A stretch of DNA of 64,000 nt from Paramesorhizobium salinisoli (GCF_003335045.1 NZ_QOZG01000003.1:62001-126000); one strand, 5' to 3'. Shown: positions 21,443 through 31,206, counted from the stretch's first letter. Program-made: numbers and translations. The notes: a model not told the origin generated them from the sequence alone.

Positions 21443-21787
21443 ATGTCACAGCACGTAAGGCTGCCCATTCGCTTCATCCTGATATCGCTGGTGCTCGCCG
21501 GGCTAGCCGCCTGCGCCCGTGGGCCCGAATTTCAGGGCACCCCCCAGGAAGGTGCATTGAATACGGATACATATCCGACATTCGGGCGCACGCCGAAGGG
21601 TGAAACCAAGCAACTGACGGCGCAGGATACTGCGCGACTCAAATCGGCACTTGAAGCCGACAAGGCCCGCCAGATGGGCGTTGCCACACCGCCTCCGACG
21701 ACGGGCGCGCAACTGGACCAAGCACGCAGGCAGGCGCAGCAAGCAGCCGACGAGACGATAAAAGAGATCGAAACCGAAACCAACTGA
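21443..21787 (+). CDS. putative lipoprotein
   Basis: 114 residues. A signal segment FILISLVLAGLAACARGP carries a lipobox LAAC with the lipidated Cys near residue 24. The mature part is polar and ends in a helical, charged segment (QLDQARRQAQQAADETIKEIE) that could be a coiled coil. The promoter region has TTGACA at 21359 and a TAGCAT/ATGCTA inverted repeat (21368-21385). No family recognised. Confidence 0.72.
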   Translation: MSQHVRLPIRFILISLVLAGLAACARGPEFQGTPQEGALNTDTYPTFGRTPKGETKQLTAQDTARLKSALEADKARQMGVATPPPTTGAQLDQARRQAQQAADETIKEIETETN

Positions 21788-21866
21788 AGCGATCGATCAC
21801 CTCGACCCCCGACGCGAACAGGTATATAGCCAATCGTATTCTCAACCCCGCACGGAACCAGGACCA

Positions 21867-23087
21867 ATGTCTGAAGAGTTTCATAAAGTTCGCCGCCTGC
21901 CGCCTTACGTCTTTGAACAGGTCAATCGCCTGAAGGCCAGCGCGCGAGCGGCGGGTGCGGATATCATCGATCTTGGCATGGGCAATCCCGATCTGCCGAC
22001 GCCGCAGGGCATTGTCGACAAGCTTTGCGAAGCCGTGCAGGATCCAAGGACGCATCGCTATTCCTCCTCCAAGGGCATCCCGGGACTTCGCCGCGCCCAG
22101 GCGCAATATTACGCCCGCCGCTTCGGCGTGAAGCTCAATCCGGACACGCAAGTCGTGGCCACGCTCGGCTCCAAGGAAGGCTTCGCCAACATGGCGCAGG
22201 CGATCACCGCGCCGGGCGATGTCGTGCTTTGCCCGGACCCGACCTACCCGATCCATGCCTTTGGCTTCATCATGTCCGGCGGCGTCATCCGCTCGATCCA
22301 GGCAAAGCCGGATGATACTTTCATCCCGACGCTGGAGCGCGCGGTGCGTCATTCGATCCCGAAGCCGCTGGCGCTGATCCTCAACTATCCCTCCAATCCT
22401 ACCGCGCATGTCGCCACGCTCGACTTCTACCGCGATGTCGTGGCCTTCGCGCGCAAGCACGACATCATCATTCTTTCGGATCTCGCCTATTCCGAAATCT
22501 ATTTCGACGAAACACCGCCGCCCTCCGTGCTTCAGGTGCCGGGCGCCATGGATGTCGCGGTCGAGTTCACCTCAATGTCGAAGACCTTCTCGATGCCGGG
22601 CTGGCGCATGGGCTTCGCTGTCGGAAATGAACGGCTGATCGCGGCGCTGACGCGGGTAAAATCCTATCTCGATTACGGCGCTTTCACGCCGATCCAGGTG
22701 GCCGCGACGGCAGCCCTCAACGGTGACGGGGCTGATATCGCGGAGGTGCGTTCCATCTACAAGCGCCGCCGTGACGTGCTGGTGGACAGTTTTGGGCGCG
22801 CCGGGTGGGACATTCCGTCCCCGGCGGCGACGATGTTCGCGTGGGCGCCCATTCCTGAGCGGTTCCGCAAGCTCGGCTCGCTGGAGTTCTCCAAGCTCCT
22901 GATCGAATTGGCGGATGTAGCCGTCGCTCCGGGCGTCGGATTCGGTGAGCATGGCGACGATTACGTGCGCATCGCGCTTGTCGAAAACGAACATCGCATC
23001 CGCCAGGCCGCGCGCAACCTCAAGCGCTTCCTTGCCACCAAGGATGAAAACCTGCACAACGTCATCCCGCTCGACGCGCACCGCTGA
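21867..23087 (+). CDS. class I/II PLP aminotransferase, alanine-type (AlaC-like)
   Basis: 406 residues. IIDLGMGNPDLPTP, RYSSSKGIPGLR, the LNYPSNPTAHVA cofactor loop and the PLP lysine in SMSKTFSMPGWRMGF define a fold-type I aminotransferase in the AlaC/YfdZ group, which makes alanine from pyruvate and glutamate. The gene directly precedes hom (49-base gap), a common pairing in Alphaproteobacteria. Exact amino-donor specificity cannot be read from sequence. Confidence 0.9.
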   Translation: MSEEFHKVRRLPPYVFEQVNRLKASARAAGADIIDLGMGNPDLPTPQGIVDKLCEAVQDPRTHRYSSSKGIPGLRRAQAQYYARRFGVKLNPDTQVVATLGSKEGFANMAQAITAPGDVVLCPDPTYPIHAFGFIMSGGVIRSIQAKPDDTFIPTLERAVRHSIPKPLALILNYPSNPTAHVATLDFYRDVVAFARKHDIIILSDLAYSEIYFDETPPPSVLQVPGAMDVAVEFTSMSKTFSMPGWRMGFAVGNERLIAALTRVKSYLDYGAFTPIQVAATAALNGDGADIAEVRSIYKRRRDVLVDSFGRAGWDIPSPAATMFAWAPIPERFRKLGSLEFSKLLIELADVAVAPGVGFGEHGDDYVRIALVENEHRIRQAARNLKRFLATKDENLHNVIPLDAHR

Positions 23088-23136
23088 TCCGGTGGTGCGG
23101 CTTAATTGATATTCGGATAGTTTCAGAGGCACGATC

Positions 23137-24453
23137 ATGACTGATGCATTGCGGATCGGCGTTGCCGGGCTCGGCACCGTGGGCGGTTCGGTCCTACGCA
23201 TTTTACGCGACAAGGCCGAAATGCTGAACCGACAATGCGGCAAGGAACTGGTCGTCACGGCCGTTTCCGCCCGCGACCGCGCCCGCGATCGAGGGGTGGA
23301 TGTTTCCGCCATGCAGTGGTTCGACGATCCCGTCGCGCTCGCCAAATCGGCCGATATCGATGTGTTCGTCGAGTTGATCGGCGGCGATGACGGCGCCGCG
23401 AAGGCGGCGGTCGAGGCGGCGCTGAGGGCCGGCCATCATGTGGTGACGGCCAACAAGGCGCTGCTTGCCAAACATGGCGTGGCGCTTGCCAAGATCGCCG
23501 AGGACAAGGGCGTGCTTCTCAATTTCGAGGCGGCGGTCGCAGGCGGCATTCCCGTTATCAAGGCGATGCGCGAATCGCTGACCGGCAATACGGTGTCGCG
23601 CGTCTATGGCATCATGAACGGCACCTGTAATTACATCCTGACGCGGATGTGGGACGAGGGCATTTCCTTCGAGGATTGCCTGAAGGATGCCCAGCGCCTG
23701 GGCTATGCCGAGGCTGACCCGGCCTTCGATATTGAGGGCAATGACACGGCGCACAAGCTGGCTTTGCTGACGAGCCTCGCCTTCGGCACGCAGATCGCGG
23801 CCGACGACATCTATCTCGAAGGAATCAGCAACATCTCGCTTGCCGATATCCATGCCGCCGATGAGCTCGGCTATCGTATCAAGCTGCTGGGCGTCGCGCA
23901 GAAGACAGAAACCGGCATCGAGCAGCGCGTCCACCCGACCATGGTGCCGACGTCATCGGTCATCGCACAGGTGCATGGCGTGACGAATGCTGTGGCGATC
24001 GAAACCGATCTACTGGGCGAATTGCTGCTTTCGGGCCCCGGCGCCGGTGGCAATGCCACGGCGTCCGCCGTGCTTGGCGATATCGCCGACATCGCCAAGA
24101 GCCGTCCGGGTTTTCAGCACGGGCCTGTGTTCGGTACGCCGGCCAAGGCGCTCAAACCCTATAAACGGGCGAAGATGCGCTCGCATGCCGGCGGTTACTT
24201 CATCCGCCTGACCGTGGAGGACCGCACCGGCGTCTTTGCGGCGATCGCCAAGCGCATGGCGGAGAACGATATCTCGCTCGAATCCATCGTGCAGCGCCCG
24301 CCCATGGAAAAAGCCGCCGACGTCAGCAAGACCGTGATTCTGGTGACGCACGAGACCACGGAAGCGGCGGTGAAGAAGGCGCTCGACGCCATTCTGCGCG
24401 ATGGTCATCTCGTCGATAAGCCCCAGATGATCCGCATTGAGCGCGCGGGCTGA
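23137..24453 (+). CDS. hom: homoserine dehydrogenase
   Basis: 438 residues; reduces aspartate semialdehyde to homoserine, leading to Thr and Met. The nucleotide-binding GVAGLGTVGGSVL, TANKALLAKHG, the catalytic region ILTRMWDEG with AEADPAFDIEGNDTAHKLA, and a C-terminal ACT domain (residues about 350-430, starting YFIRLTVEDRTGVFA) for feedback control are visible. Likely cotranscribed with the preceding aminotransferase. Confidence 0.96.
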   Translation: MTDALRIGVAGLGTVGGSVLRILRDKAEMLNRQCGKELVVTAVSARDRARDRGVDVSAMQWFDDPVALAKSADIDVFVELIGGDDGAAKAAVEAALRAGHHVVTANKALLAKHGVALAKIAEDKGVLLNFEAAVAGGIPVIKAMRESLTGNTVSRVYGIMNGTCNYILTRMWDEGISFEDCLKDAQRLGYAEADPAFDIEGNDTAHKLALLTSLAFGTQIAADDIYLEGISNISLADIHAADELGYRIKLLGVAQKTETGIEQRVHPTMVPTSSVIAQVHGVTNAVAIETDLLGELLLSGPGAGGNATASAVLGDIADIAKSRPGFQHGPVFGTPAKALKPYKRAKMRSHAGGYFIRLTVEDRTGVFAAIAKRMAENDISLESIVQRPPMEKAADVSKTVILVTHETTEAAVKKALDAILRDGHLVDKPQMIRIERAG

Positions 24454-24627
24454 TCAGCGTCGCGTCCGCTCTAACCCCTTTTAATCGATTAACATTTTGG
24501 CTGTGCCGGGATTCTGCTCTCCGGCCCTTGCAGCACGTTTGCGACTTTGACAAAAGGTTTGCAGAGCACTGTTATGGTCCACCTTCCAATGCAATGCAGC
24601 AACAAAATTCGAGTAGGACATTCCCAT

Positions 24628-25614
24628 ATGGCAAAAACCGCTGAGCAGACTGCGCACGGCCTCGATCGAATCCTGACGCTTGAACTCGTCCGTGTGACCG
24701 AGCGCGCGGCGGTGGCCGCAGCGCGGTTGCGCGGCAGGGGCGACGAGAAGGCGGCGGATCAGGTCGCCGTCGACGCCATGCGCCAGGAGTTGAACCGCCT
24801 GCCGATCAACGGCACGGTGGTGATCGGCGAGGGCGAGCGCGACGAGGCGCCGATGCTCTATATCGGCGAGGAAGTCGGCACCCGGCAGGGGCCAGAGGTG
24901 GATATCGCGCTCGATCCGCTCGAGGGAACGACGATCTGCGCCAAGAACCTGCCCAATTCGCTCGCGGTCATCGCCATCGCCGAGAAGGGCAACCTGCTTT
25001 ACGCGCCGGATGTCTACATGGAAAAAATTGCCGTTGGCCCGGGCTACCCCGCAGGCGTGGTCGATCTGGACGCTTCTCCGACCGACAATATCCACGCTGT
25101 CGCCAAGGCCAAGGGCGTTGCCGTCCATGAAATCACTGCCTGTATCATGGATCGTCCACGCCATGCCCGCCTGATCGAGGAGGTTCGCGCCACGGGTGCT
25201 GCGATCCGCCTGATCGGCGATGGCGACGTGGCCGGGATCATCCATACGACTGACCCAGATGAAACCGGCATCGACATTTATCTCGGCATCGGCGGCGCGC
25301 CGGAAGGCGTGCTTGCGGCCGCGGCCCTTCGCTGCATCGGCGGGCAGATGCAGGGGCGACTGCAACTGAACACCGAGGAGAAGGTGGCGCGCGCCGCGAA
25401 GATGGGCATTTCCGACCCGAACAAGGTCTATACGATGGAAGAAATGGCCAAGGGCGACGTACTCTTTGCCGCAACCGGCGTGACCGACGGCAATATGCTG
25501 TCAGGCGTCAAATTCGCCCGCGATTATATCCAGACCCACACCATCGTCATGCGCGCGCATTCGCAGACGGTGCGTGAGATCAAGGCCCGCCATCAGGATA
25601 TGTCGAAATTCTAG
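24628..25614 (+). CDS. glpX: class II fructose-1,6-bisphosphatase GlpX
   Basis: 328 residues; gluconeogenic phosphatase. VIGEGERDEAPMLYIGE and the metal-site motif DIALDPLEGTT are diagnostic for GlpX. LIGDGDVAGII and YLGIGGAPEGVLAAAALR follow. The ATG at 24628 with an AGGA site upstream is chosen over an ATG at 24547 that lengthens the N-terminus without similarity. recJ follows after 55 bases. Confidence 0.95.
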   Translation: MAKTAEQTAHGLDRILTLELVRVTERAAVAAARLRGRGDEKAADQVAVDAMRQELNRLPINGTVVIGEGERDEAPMLYIGEEVGTRQGPEVDIALDPLEGTTICAKNLPNSLAVIAIAEKGNLLYAPDVYMEKIAVGPGYPAGVVDLDASPTDNIHAVAKAKGVAVHEITACIMDRPRHARLIEEVRATGAAIRLIGDGDVAGIIHTTDPDETGIDIYLGIGGAPEGVLAAAALRCIGGQMQGRLQLNTEEKVARAAKMGISDPNKVYTMEEMAKGDVLFAATGVTDGNMLSGVKFARDYIQTHTIVMRAHSQTVREIKARHQDMSKF

Positions 25615-25669
25615 TATTGTCCGGCGTGGCGGCATTGCGCGGATGCCGCCTCCCGTGTTTGAACGGGAT

Positions 25670-27481
25670 ATGACAAGTTCCGCCACGATAATTTCCGAAC
25701 GTCTCTTTCTCGGCGTCAGCCAGTCGGTGACCGGCTTCAAGTGGACCGATCGGCTCGGCTTGCGCGAGGCCAATACGGCGCTCGCCATCGCGCAGAATCA
25801 TGGCATGCCGGATCTCGTGGCGCGCGTCCTGGCGGGGCGGGGCGTGTCGCTCGACAGCGCGCCGATGTTCATCGAGCCGACAATCAAATCGCTGATGCCC
25901 GATCCGGCATCATTGACGGATATGGAGCGGGCGGCGTCGCGCATCGCCACCGCCATCGCCAATCGCGAAAAGATAGCGATTTTTGGCGATTACGATGTCG
26001 ATGGCGCCTGTTCTTCCGCACTTCTGTCGCGTTTTCTCACCCATTATGGCGTCGCCAATGCCATCTATATTCCCGATCGCATTTTCGAAGGCTATGGACC
26101 GAACCCGCAGGCGATGCGCGAGCTGGCTGGCAAAGGCGCATCGCTGATCGTCACCGTCGATTGCGGGACCAACAGCGCGGCGGCCATCGAGGCGGCGCGA
26201 GAGGTGGGCAGTGACGTCATCGTCCTCGACCACCATCAGGTCGGCGGCGCCTTGCCGCAGGCGGCCTTTGCCGTCGTCAATCCCAATCGCGAGGACGACA
26301 TATCGGGGCAGGGGCATCTCTGCGCCGCAGGTGTCGTGTTCCTGACGCTGGTGCAGGTGCTTCGGACATTGCGGGAAAGACGAATCGCCAGTGATATCAG
26401 CGCGCCTGATCTTCTCAGCCTGCTCGATCTCGTCGCGCTTGCGACGATCTGCGATGTGGTGCCGCTGAAGGGCGTCAACCGGGCTTTCGTCATCAAGGGG
26501 CTCATGGTCGCGCGTGCGCAACAGAATGCAGGGCTTGCGGCGCTGGCGCGGGTCTCGCGGATCGGCGAGCCGTTGAACAGCTTTCATCTGGGATTCCTCA
26601 TCGGGCCGCGCATCAATGCCGGAGGGCGCATCGGCGATGCAGGGCTTGGCGCGCGCCTCCTGACGCTCGACGATCCGGTCGCGGCGGAACGCATTGCACA
26701 GCAACTGGACTTGCTCAATCAGGAACGCCAGGCGATGGAAGTGCAGATGCTCGCCGAGGCGGAAGCCGAGGCCGCCATCGAGATCGGTGGCGGGGAGGGG
26801 CCGGCGGTCATCGTCACCGCCAGCGAGACCTGGCATCCCGGCATTGTCGGCCTCCTGGCCGCACGGTTGAAGGAGCGGGCGCGCCGTCCGGCCTTCGCCA
26901 TTGCCTTCAACCAGAACAACATCGGCACCGGGTCTGGCCGGTCGATTGCTGGTTTCGATCTGGGACGGATCGTGCGTGGCGCCGTGGAAAAGGGCCTGCT
27001 CGTCAAGGGCGGCGGCCATGCCATGGCGGCGGGCATCACCGTGGAGCGCGACAAGCTCGGCGCTTTGCGGGCCTATTTCGAAGAGGTGGCGGGCATAGCC
27101 GTCGCCAAGCTGCGCGACAATCAAAGCCTCGCGATCGATGGCGCGCTCTCTGCCGCCGGCGCGACGCTTGCCCTGCATGATGCGCTGGAAAAGGCGGGAC
27201 CTTACGGCTCGGGCCACCCGCAACCGGTGCTGGTCCTGCCGCATCATCGCCTTGTCCAGGCTGGCGTCGTCGGCAAGGACCACATCCGTGCAGTCCTCGC
27301 CGGCGCCGACGGAAAACGCGTCAACGCCATTGCGTTTCGTGCCGGGGGCAGCCTGCTCGGTGATTTCCTGTTGAAGCAATCGGGCCGGTCGATCCACGTC
27401 GCCGGCAATCTTTCGATCAACCATTGGAACGGATCGTCTTCGACACAGATACGGATAGTCGACGCGGCGGTCGCGGTTTAG
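25670..27481 (+). CDS. recJ: single-stranded-DNA-specific exonuclease RecJ
   Basis: 603 residues; 5'-3' exonuclease used in recombination and mismatch repair. The DHH family metal motifs are present: FGDYDVDGACSSALL (motif I), VDCGT (II), DHHQVGG (III) and the DHHA1 glycine-rich GGGHAMAAG near residue 450. INAGGRIGDAGLGARLL is typical RecJ. I use ATG 25670; an upstream frame reaching back into glpX is not needed for the fold. Confidence 0.95.
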   Translation: MTSSATIISERLFLGVSQSVTGFKWTDRLGLREANTALAIAQNHGMPDLVARVLAGRGVSLDSAPMFIEPTIKSLMPDPASLTDMERAASRIATAIANREKIAIFGDYDVDGACSSALLSRFLTHYGVANAIYIPDRIFEGYGPNPQAMRELAGKGASLIVTVDCGTNSAAAIEAAREVGSDVIVLDHHQVGGALPQAAFAVVNPNREDDISGQGHLCAAGVVFLTLVQVLRTLRERRIASDISAPDLLSLLDLVALATICDVVPLKGVNRAFVIKGLMVARAQQNAGLAALARVSRIGEPLNSFHLGFLIGPRINAGGRIGDAGLGARLLTLDDPVAAERIAQQLDLLNQERQAMEVQMLAEAEAEAAIEIGGGEGPAVIVTASETWHPGIVGLLAARLKERARRPAFAIAFNQNNIGTGSGRSIAGFDLGRIVRGAVEKGLLVKGGGHAMAAGITVERDKLGALRAYFEEVAGIAVAKLRDNQSLAIDGALSAAGATLALHDALEKAGPYGSGHPQPVLVLPHHRLVQAGVVGKDHIRAVLAGADGKRVNAIAFRAGGSLLGDFLLKQSGRSIHVAGNLSINHWNGSSSTQIRIVDAAVAV

Positions 27482-27571
27482 CTCGCGCGCGTCAGACGGG
27501 AACGATCTCGACAATCATATTCGAACCGCGAATAACAGGGTATCGTTGAGGCGCATAAGGGTCTGCTATGT

Positions 27572-27856
27572 CTAATCCGTTATGTTGAAACTCTGCGGCA
27601 ACTCACCGGGATCGGCCTTCTCCCAAACGACGTCGGTGACGGATGCGCCGGATGGGCCTTGCCGCAGCCGCCTTAGCATGGTCGAAACAGCCGATTCCGG
27701 CCCCACGATGAAAGCTTTTACAGAACCGTCCTCTTCATTACGCACCCAGCCGGCCAAGCCGAGTTTCTGGGCTTCGGTACGGGTCCAGACGCGGAAGCTG
27801 ACGCCCTGGACCTTTCCAGTAATCCGCACCTGCATTGCCGTATAATCGCGATTCAA
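27572..27856 (-). CDS. acyP: acylphosphatase
   Basis: 94 residues with the signature [19 protein letters not shown] (catalytic Arg) and [11 protein letters not shown] (catalytic Asn); hydrolyses acyl phosphates. Length and both motifs fit the family well. Convergent with recJ. Confidence 0.93.
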   Translation of the reverse strand: MNRDYTAMQVRITGKVQGVSFRVWTRTEAQKLGLAGWVRNEEDGSVKAFIVGPESAVSTMLRRLRQGPSGASVTDVVWEKADPGELPQSFNITD

Positions 27857-27874
27857 TCTTTCCTCCCTCCGATA

Positions 27875-28033
27875 TCACACGGTCAGGCCGGCGAAGCTCA
27901 TGAACATGCGAAACAGTCCAGCCACCACGGCGAGCGCAGCCACACTGGCCGCCCATATGAGCACCAGCCATCCGACACGGCGCAACCAGAGCCCCCTTGC
28001 TGTCGGCGAGCTTGACCTCGGACTTTGGGGCAT
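27875..28033 (-). CDS. DUF2474 small subunit-like protein of the cytochrome bd operon (CydX-like)
   Basis: 52-residue ORF, MPQSPRSSSPTARGLWLRR then a single hydrophobic span (about residues 20-41: WLVLIWAASVAALAVVAGLF), ending MFMSFAGLTV. Its ATG shares a base with the cydB stop (TGATG), so it is translationally coupled. The layout and the W-x2-R-x2-W-x3-IW pattern fit DUF2474, tiny proteins found after cydAB in Proteobacteria and thought to stabilise the oxidase as CydX does in E. coli. Confidence 0.78.
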   Translation of the reverse strand: MPQSPRSSSPTARGLWLRRVGWLVLIWAASVAALAVVAGLFRMFMSFAGLTV

Positions 28034-29040
28034 CAGTGATAACCCTCGCCGGCTTTAACCTTGCCGCGGAAGACGTAATAGGACCACGCGGTATAGGCGA
28101 GAATGAAGGGAATGATGAACAGCGCGCCCACCAGGGTGAAACCCAGGCTTTGGGGCGGACCGGCGGCATCCCAGATGGAAATGGAGGGCGGGATGATGTT
28201 CGGCCAAAGGCTGATGGCAAGACCGCTATAACCCAGGAACAGGAGCAGTAGCGTCAACAGGAACGGTGAGGCGTGGGGCTCGCCGCGAAGCACGCGCAGC
28301 ATCAGGTATGTCACGGCGAGCACCAGCACTGGAACCGGCGCGAAATAGAGCATGTTCGGCATCGAGAACCAGCGGGCGGCGACGCTGGGATGGATGAGCG
28401 GCGTCCAGATGCTGACAATGCCGATCATGACGAGCAGGGCGAGCGTGCCCGGCCATGCGAACGCCCGCATCTGCTGCTGCAGCGGTCCCTCGGTCTTCAT
28501 GATCAGCCATGTGCATCCGAGCAGCGCATAGGCGACGACAAGGGCTGCGCCTGTGAAAATGCTGAACGGGGTTATCCAGGCGAGCGCACCCTCGTGATAG
28601 CCGCCATTGACGACGGTGAAGCCGTTGATGAATGATCCGATGATCATGCCTTGCGAGAAGGTCGCGATATAGGAGCCCCAGGCAAAGGCCTTGTCCCAGA
28701 ACGGCTTATGCGATTCATCCGATTTGAAGCGGAATTCGAAGGCGACGCCTCGCCAGATCAGTCCGGCAAGCATCGTCACCAGCGGCAAGTAGAGAGCGCT
28801 GAGGACAATGGAATAGGCCAGCGGAAACGCAGCCAGCAGACCCGCGCCGCCGAGCACGAGCCATGTCTCGTTGCCGTCCCATACGGGCGCGACGGTGTTG
28901 ACCATCGTGTCGCGGTCGGTGCGGTCGCGCACGAAGGGGAAGATGATGCCGATCCCGAGATCGAAACCGTCCATGATGACATACATCATCAGGCCGAAGC
29001 CGATGATGATGGCCCAGATAAGCGGAAGATCGATACCCAT
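28033..29040 (-). CDS. cydB: cytochrome bd-type ubiquinol oxidase subunit II
   Basis: 335 residues, multi-span inner-membrane subunit. The start LPLIWAIIIGFGLMMYVIMDGFDLG and the DGNETWLVLGGAGLLAAFP block are hallmarks of CydB. It follows cydA by five bases. The set, without cydDC nearby, fits the cyanide-insensitive (CIO-type) bd oxidases used at low oxygen. Confidence 0.96.
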   Translation of the reverse strand: MGIDLPLIWAIIIGFGLMMYVIMDGFDLGIGIIFPFVRDRTDRDTMVNTVAPVWDGNETWLVLGGAGLLAAFPLAYSIVLSALYLPLVTMLAGLIWRGVAFEFRFKSDESHKPFWDKAFAWGSYIATFSQGMIIGSFINGFTVVNGGYHEGALAWITPFSIFTGAALVVAYALLGCTWLIMKTEGPLQQQMRAFAWPGTLALLVMIGIVSIWTPLIHPSVAARWFSMPNMLYFAPVPVLVLAVTYLMLRVLRGEPHASPFLLTLLLLFLGYSGLAISLWPNIIPPSISIWDAAGPPQSLGFTLVGALFIIPFILAYTAWSYYVFRGKVKAGEGYH

Positions 29041-29045
29041 GATTT

Positions 29046-30464
29046 TTAATCCTCACGTTTTCCGGGAGCAGGATCGATATGATCGGGAGCGGCCGAGAGC
29101 GGCCGCGCCGGACGCTCCGTCTGGCCATGTTCCCTGCTGTCCTCGAACGTACCGGGACCTTTCGCCACCAGCTTCAGCATGTAGCTCACACCCGTGCCGA
29201 AGACGACGAAATACATGACGATGAACAGGCCGAGCGTGGTCGACATGGCCAGCGCCGAATGGTCCGATACGGCATCCCTGGTTCGCATGACGCCATAGAC
29301 CACCCAGGGCTGCCTGCCGATTTCGGTGGTGTACCATCCGGCCAGAATCGCGATGAGGCCTGCCGGTCCCATGGCAAGCGCGAAACGCAGGAACAGCTTC
29401 GACTTGTACAAGCTCCCTCTATAGCGCTGCCACAGGCTGGTCAGACCGAGGAAGAGCATGAGAAAGCCCAGTCCCACCATGATGCGGAAGGTCCAGAACA
29501 CGATGGTCGCGTTGGGGCGGTCCTCCTTGGCGAATTCCTTCAGGCCCGGAATCGTGCCGCCCCATTCATGCGTGAGGATGAGACTGCCTATATCGGGTAT
29601 CTGCACGGCGTAGCGCGTCGTCTCGGCCTCCATGTCTGGCAGGCCGAACAGGATGAGCGGAAGGCCTTCCCCAGGCTTGTTCTCCCAATGGCCCTCGAGC
29701 GCGGCGATCTTGGCAGGCTGGTGCTTCAGCGTGTTCAGCCCGTGGGCGTCGCCGATGGCGATCTGGATCGGCGCGACGATGGCCACCATCCACATCGCCA
29801 TCGAGAGCATGGTGCGGGTCGCCTGCGTATTGTGACCGCGAAGCAGGTGCCATGCGCCGGAAGCGCCGACGAAGAGCGCGGTGGCGAGATAGGCCGCGAC
29901 CGTCATATGCGCCAGCCGGTAGGGGAAGGACGGGTTGAAGATGACTTTCAGCCAATCGACGGGGACCACCCGGCCATCGATGATCTCGAAGCCCTGCGGC
30001 GTCTGCATCCAGCTGTTGGAAGCGAGAATCCAGAAGGTGGAGATGAGCGTCCCGCCGGCCACCATGATCGTGGAAAACCAGTGCAGGCCCGGGCCGACCT
30101 TGTTCCAGCCGAACAGCATAACGCCGAGAAAACCCGCCTCGAGGAAGAACGCCGTCAACACCTCATAGGCCAGAAGCGGACCGGTGATGCCGCCGGCGAA
30201 TGACGAGAAATAGCTCCAGTTGGTGCCGAACTGATAGGCCATGACCAATCCGGAAACGACGCCCATGGCAAAGTTGATGGCGAAGACCTTCGACCAGAAA
30301 TGATAGAGGTCGCGATAGACGCTCTCGCGCTTCCACAGCCAGAGCCCTTCGAGGACGACCAGATAGCTCGCCAGACCGATCGTGATCGCTGGAAAGATGA
30401 TGTGGAACGAGATGGTGAAACCAAACTGGATACGCGCCAGCTCCAGCGCCGTCAGGCCGAACAT
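29046..30464 (-). CDS. cydA: cytochrome bd-type ubiquinol oxidase subunit I
   Basis: 472 residues; haem-bearing quinol oxidase subunit. IQFGFTISFHIIFPA has the haem b595 His, YEVLTAFFLEAGFLGVMLFG the proton-channel Glu residues, and TEIGRQPWVVYGVMRT the quinol-oxidase signature; the Q-loop is short, as in CIO-type enzymes. ATG 30464 (MFGLTALELAR) with GGAAGGG eight bases upstream is preferred to a start at 30491. No FNR-type palindrome could be found upstream. Confidence 0.95.
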   Translation of the reverse strand: MFGLTALELARIQFGFTISFHIIFPAITIGLASYLVVLEGLWLWKRESVYRDLYHFWSKVFAINFAMGVVSGLVMAYQFGTNWSYFSSFAGGITGPLLAYEVLTAFFLEAGFLGVMLFGWNKVGPGLHWFSTIMVAGGTLISTFWILASNSWMQTPQGFEIIDGRVVPVDWLKVIFNPSFPYRLAHMTVAAYLATALFVGASGAWHLLRGHNTQATRTMLSMAMWMVAIVAPIQIAIGDAHGLNTLKHQPAKIAALEGHWENKPGEGLPLILFGLPDMEAETTRYAVQIPDIGSLILTHEWGGTIPGLKEFAKEDRPNATIVFWTFRIMVGLGFLMLFLGLTSLWQRYRGSLYKSKLFLRFALAMGPAGLIAILAGWYTTEIGRQPWVVYGVMRTRDAVSDHSALAMSTTLGLFIVMYFVVFGTGVSYMLKLVAKGPGTFEDSREHGQTERPARPLSAAPDHIDPAPGKRED

Positions 30465-30862
30465 GCCGATTGCCCTTCCACATGGTTCCAAAACAGGGTG
30501 GCCGAAAACAAGGCGGTGGTCATAAGGCTTGCTGACATGGGGGCTCCAACAATCTGGCCGATCTTGATGAAATCGAGTCTGGCTGCGTATTTTCGGAGGT
30601 CATCCGTTGGAATCGGTAGAACGGACGGATATTTCAGAAGAATGCCCGTCTGGAGCGGGTACGTCGAGAAGAAATCTGCCGTTGGGAAGAACAGCTTCGT
30701 AACCCCTGGCGGACAGCATCGTTTCCAAGAAGAAAGGTCCCGGCGTGTAACGCGGGACTGTGCCAGCTTGCGACCATCGATAATCTCTACCACGGGATCT
30801 CCGACTTCGAAATCGTCAAGCAGATGCGCACTGATCGCGATTGCGATATCTCGAGCTTGCAA
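30452..30862 (-). CDS. uncertain ORF upstream of cydA
   Basis: 136-codon ORF that starts with TTG and runs 13 bases into cydA in another frame. The product contains HLLDDFEVGDPVVEIIDG and a hydrophobic end (MSASLMTTALFSATLFW). I recognise no family, there is no convincing ribosome site, and a competing frame exists on the other strand. It may be a gene remnant or a chance ORF. Apart from this the 427 bases between cydA and the ArsR gene hold nothing I can identify. Confidence 0.25.
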   Translation of the reverse strand: MQARDIAIAISAHLLDDFEVGDPVVEIIDGRKLAQSRVTRRDLSSWKRCCPPGVTKLFFPTADFFSTYPLQTGILLKYPSVLPIPTDDLRKYAARLDFIKIGQIVGAPMSASLMTTALFSATLFWNHVEGQSACSA

Positions 30863-30891
30863 ATGAAATAAGTCCGTGCTTATGTGTTGAT

Positions 30892-31206
30892 ATGATAGAG
30901 AACGACATATTCAAAGCTCTCGCCGATCCGACCCGCTGTGCGATTTTCGAGAAACTGGCGACTGGCAGCATGAATGCCAGCGCATTGCGCGATGGCATGG
31001 AGATCAGCCAGCCGGCGATGTCCCAACATCTTTCGGTCCTGCGCAAGGCAAGACTGGTGCGGGAAGAACGGCAGGGTCGTTTCGTGAATTATGAGGTCGA
31101 TCCGGATGGATTGGCACTGATTGCCGGATGGTTGGCGAAGTATCGCGCCTACTGGCCTGCGCGAATCGACGCTTTGAAAGCCTTGCTGAAGGATATGGAC
31201 CAATGA
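30892..31206 (+). CDS. ArsR-family winged-helix regulator (non-metal type)
   Basis: 104 residues: IFKALADPTRCAIFEKLATG opens the ArsR fold, ISQPAMSQHLSVLRKARLVREERQGRFVNYEV is the recognition helix and wing (described here by its conserved SQPAMSQHL core at about residues 44-52). The ELCVCDL metal motif of metal sensors is absent. Such regulators pair with SRPBCC/AHSA1 proteins, and its stop overlaps the next gene of that type (ATGA). Start ATG 30892 gives the standard N-terminus; the ribosome site is weak. Confidence 0.9.
   Translation: MIENDIFKALADPTRCAIFEKLATGSMNASALRDGMEISQPAMSQHLSVLRKARLVREERQGRFVNYEVDPDGLALIAGWLAKYRAYWPARIDALKALLKDMDQ

Noticed and set aside
30492-30891. FNR/FixK box controlling cydAB
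   Set aside because: The closest match, TTGATGAAATCGA near 30565, lacks the ATCAA right half-site.
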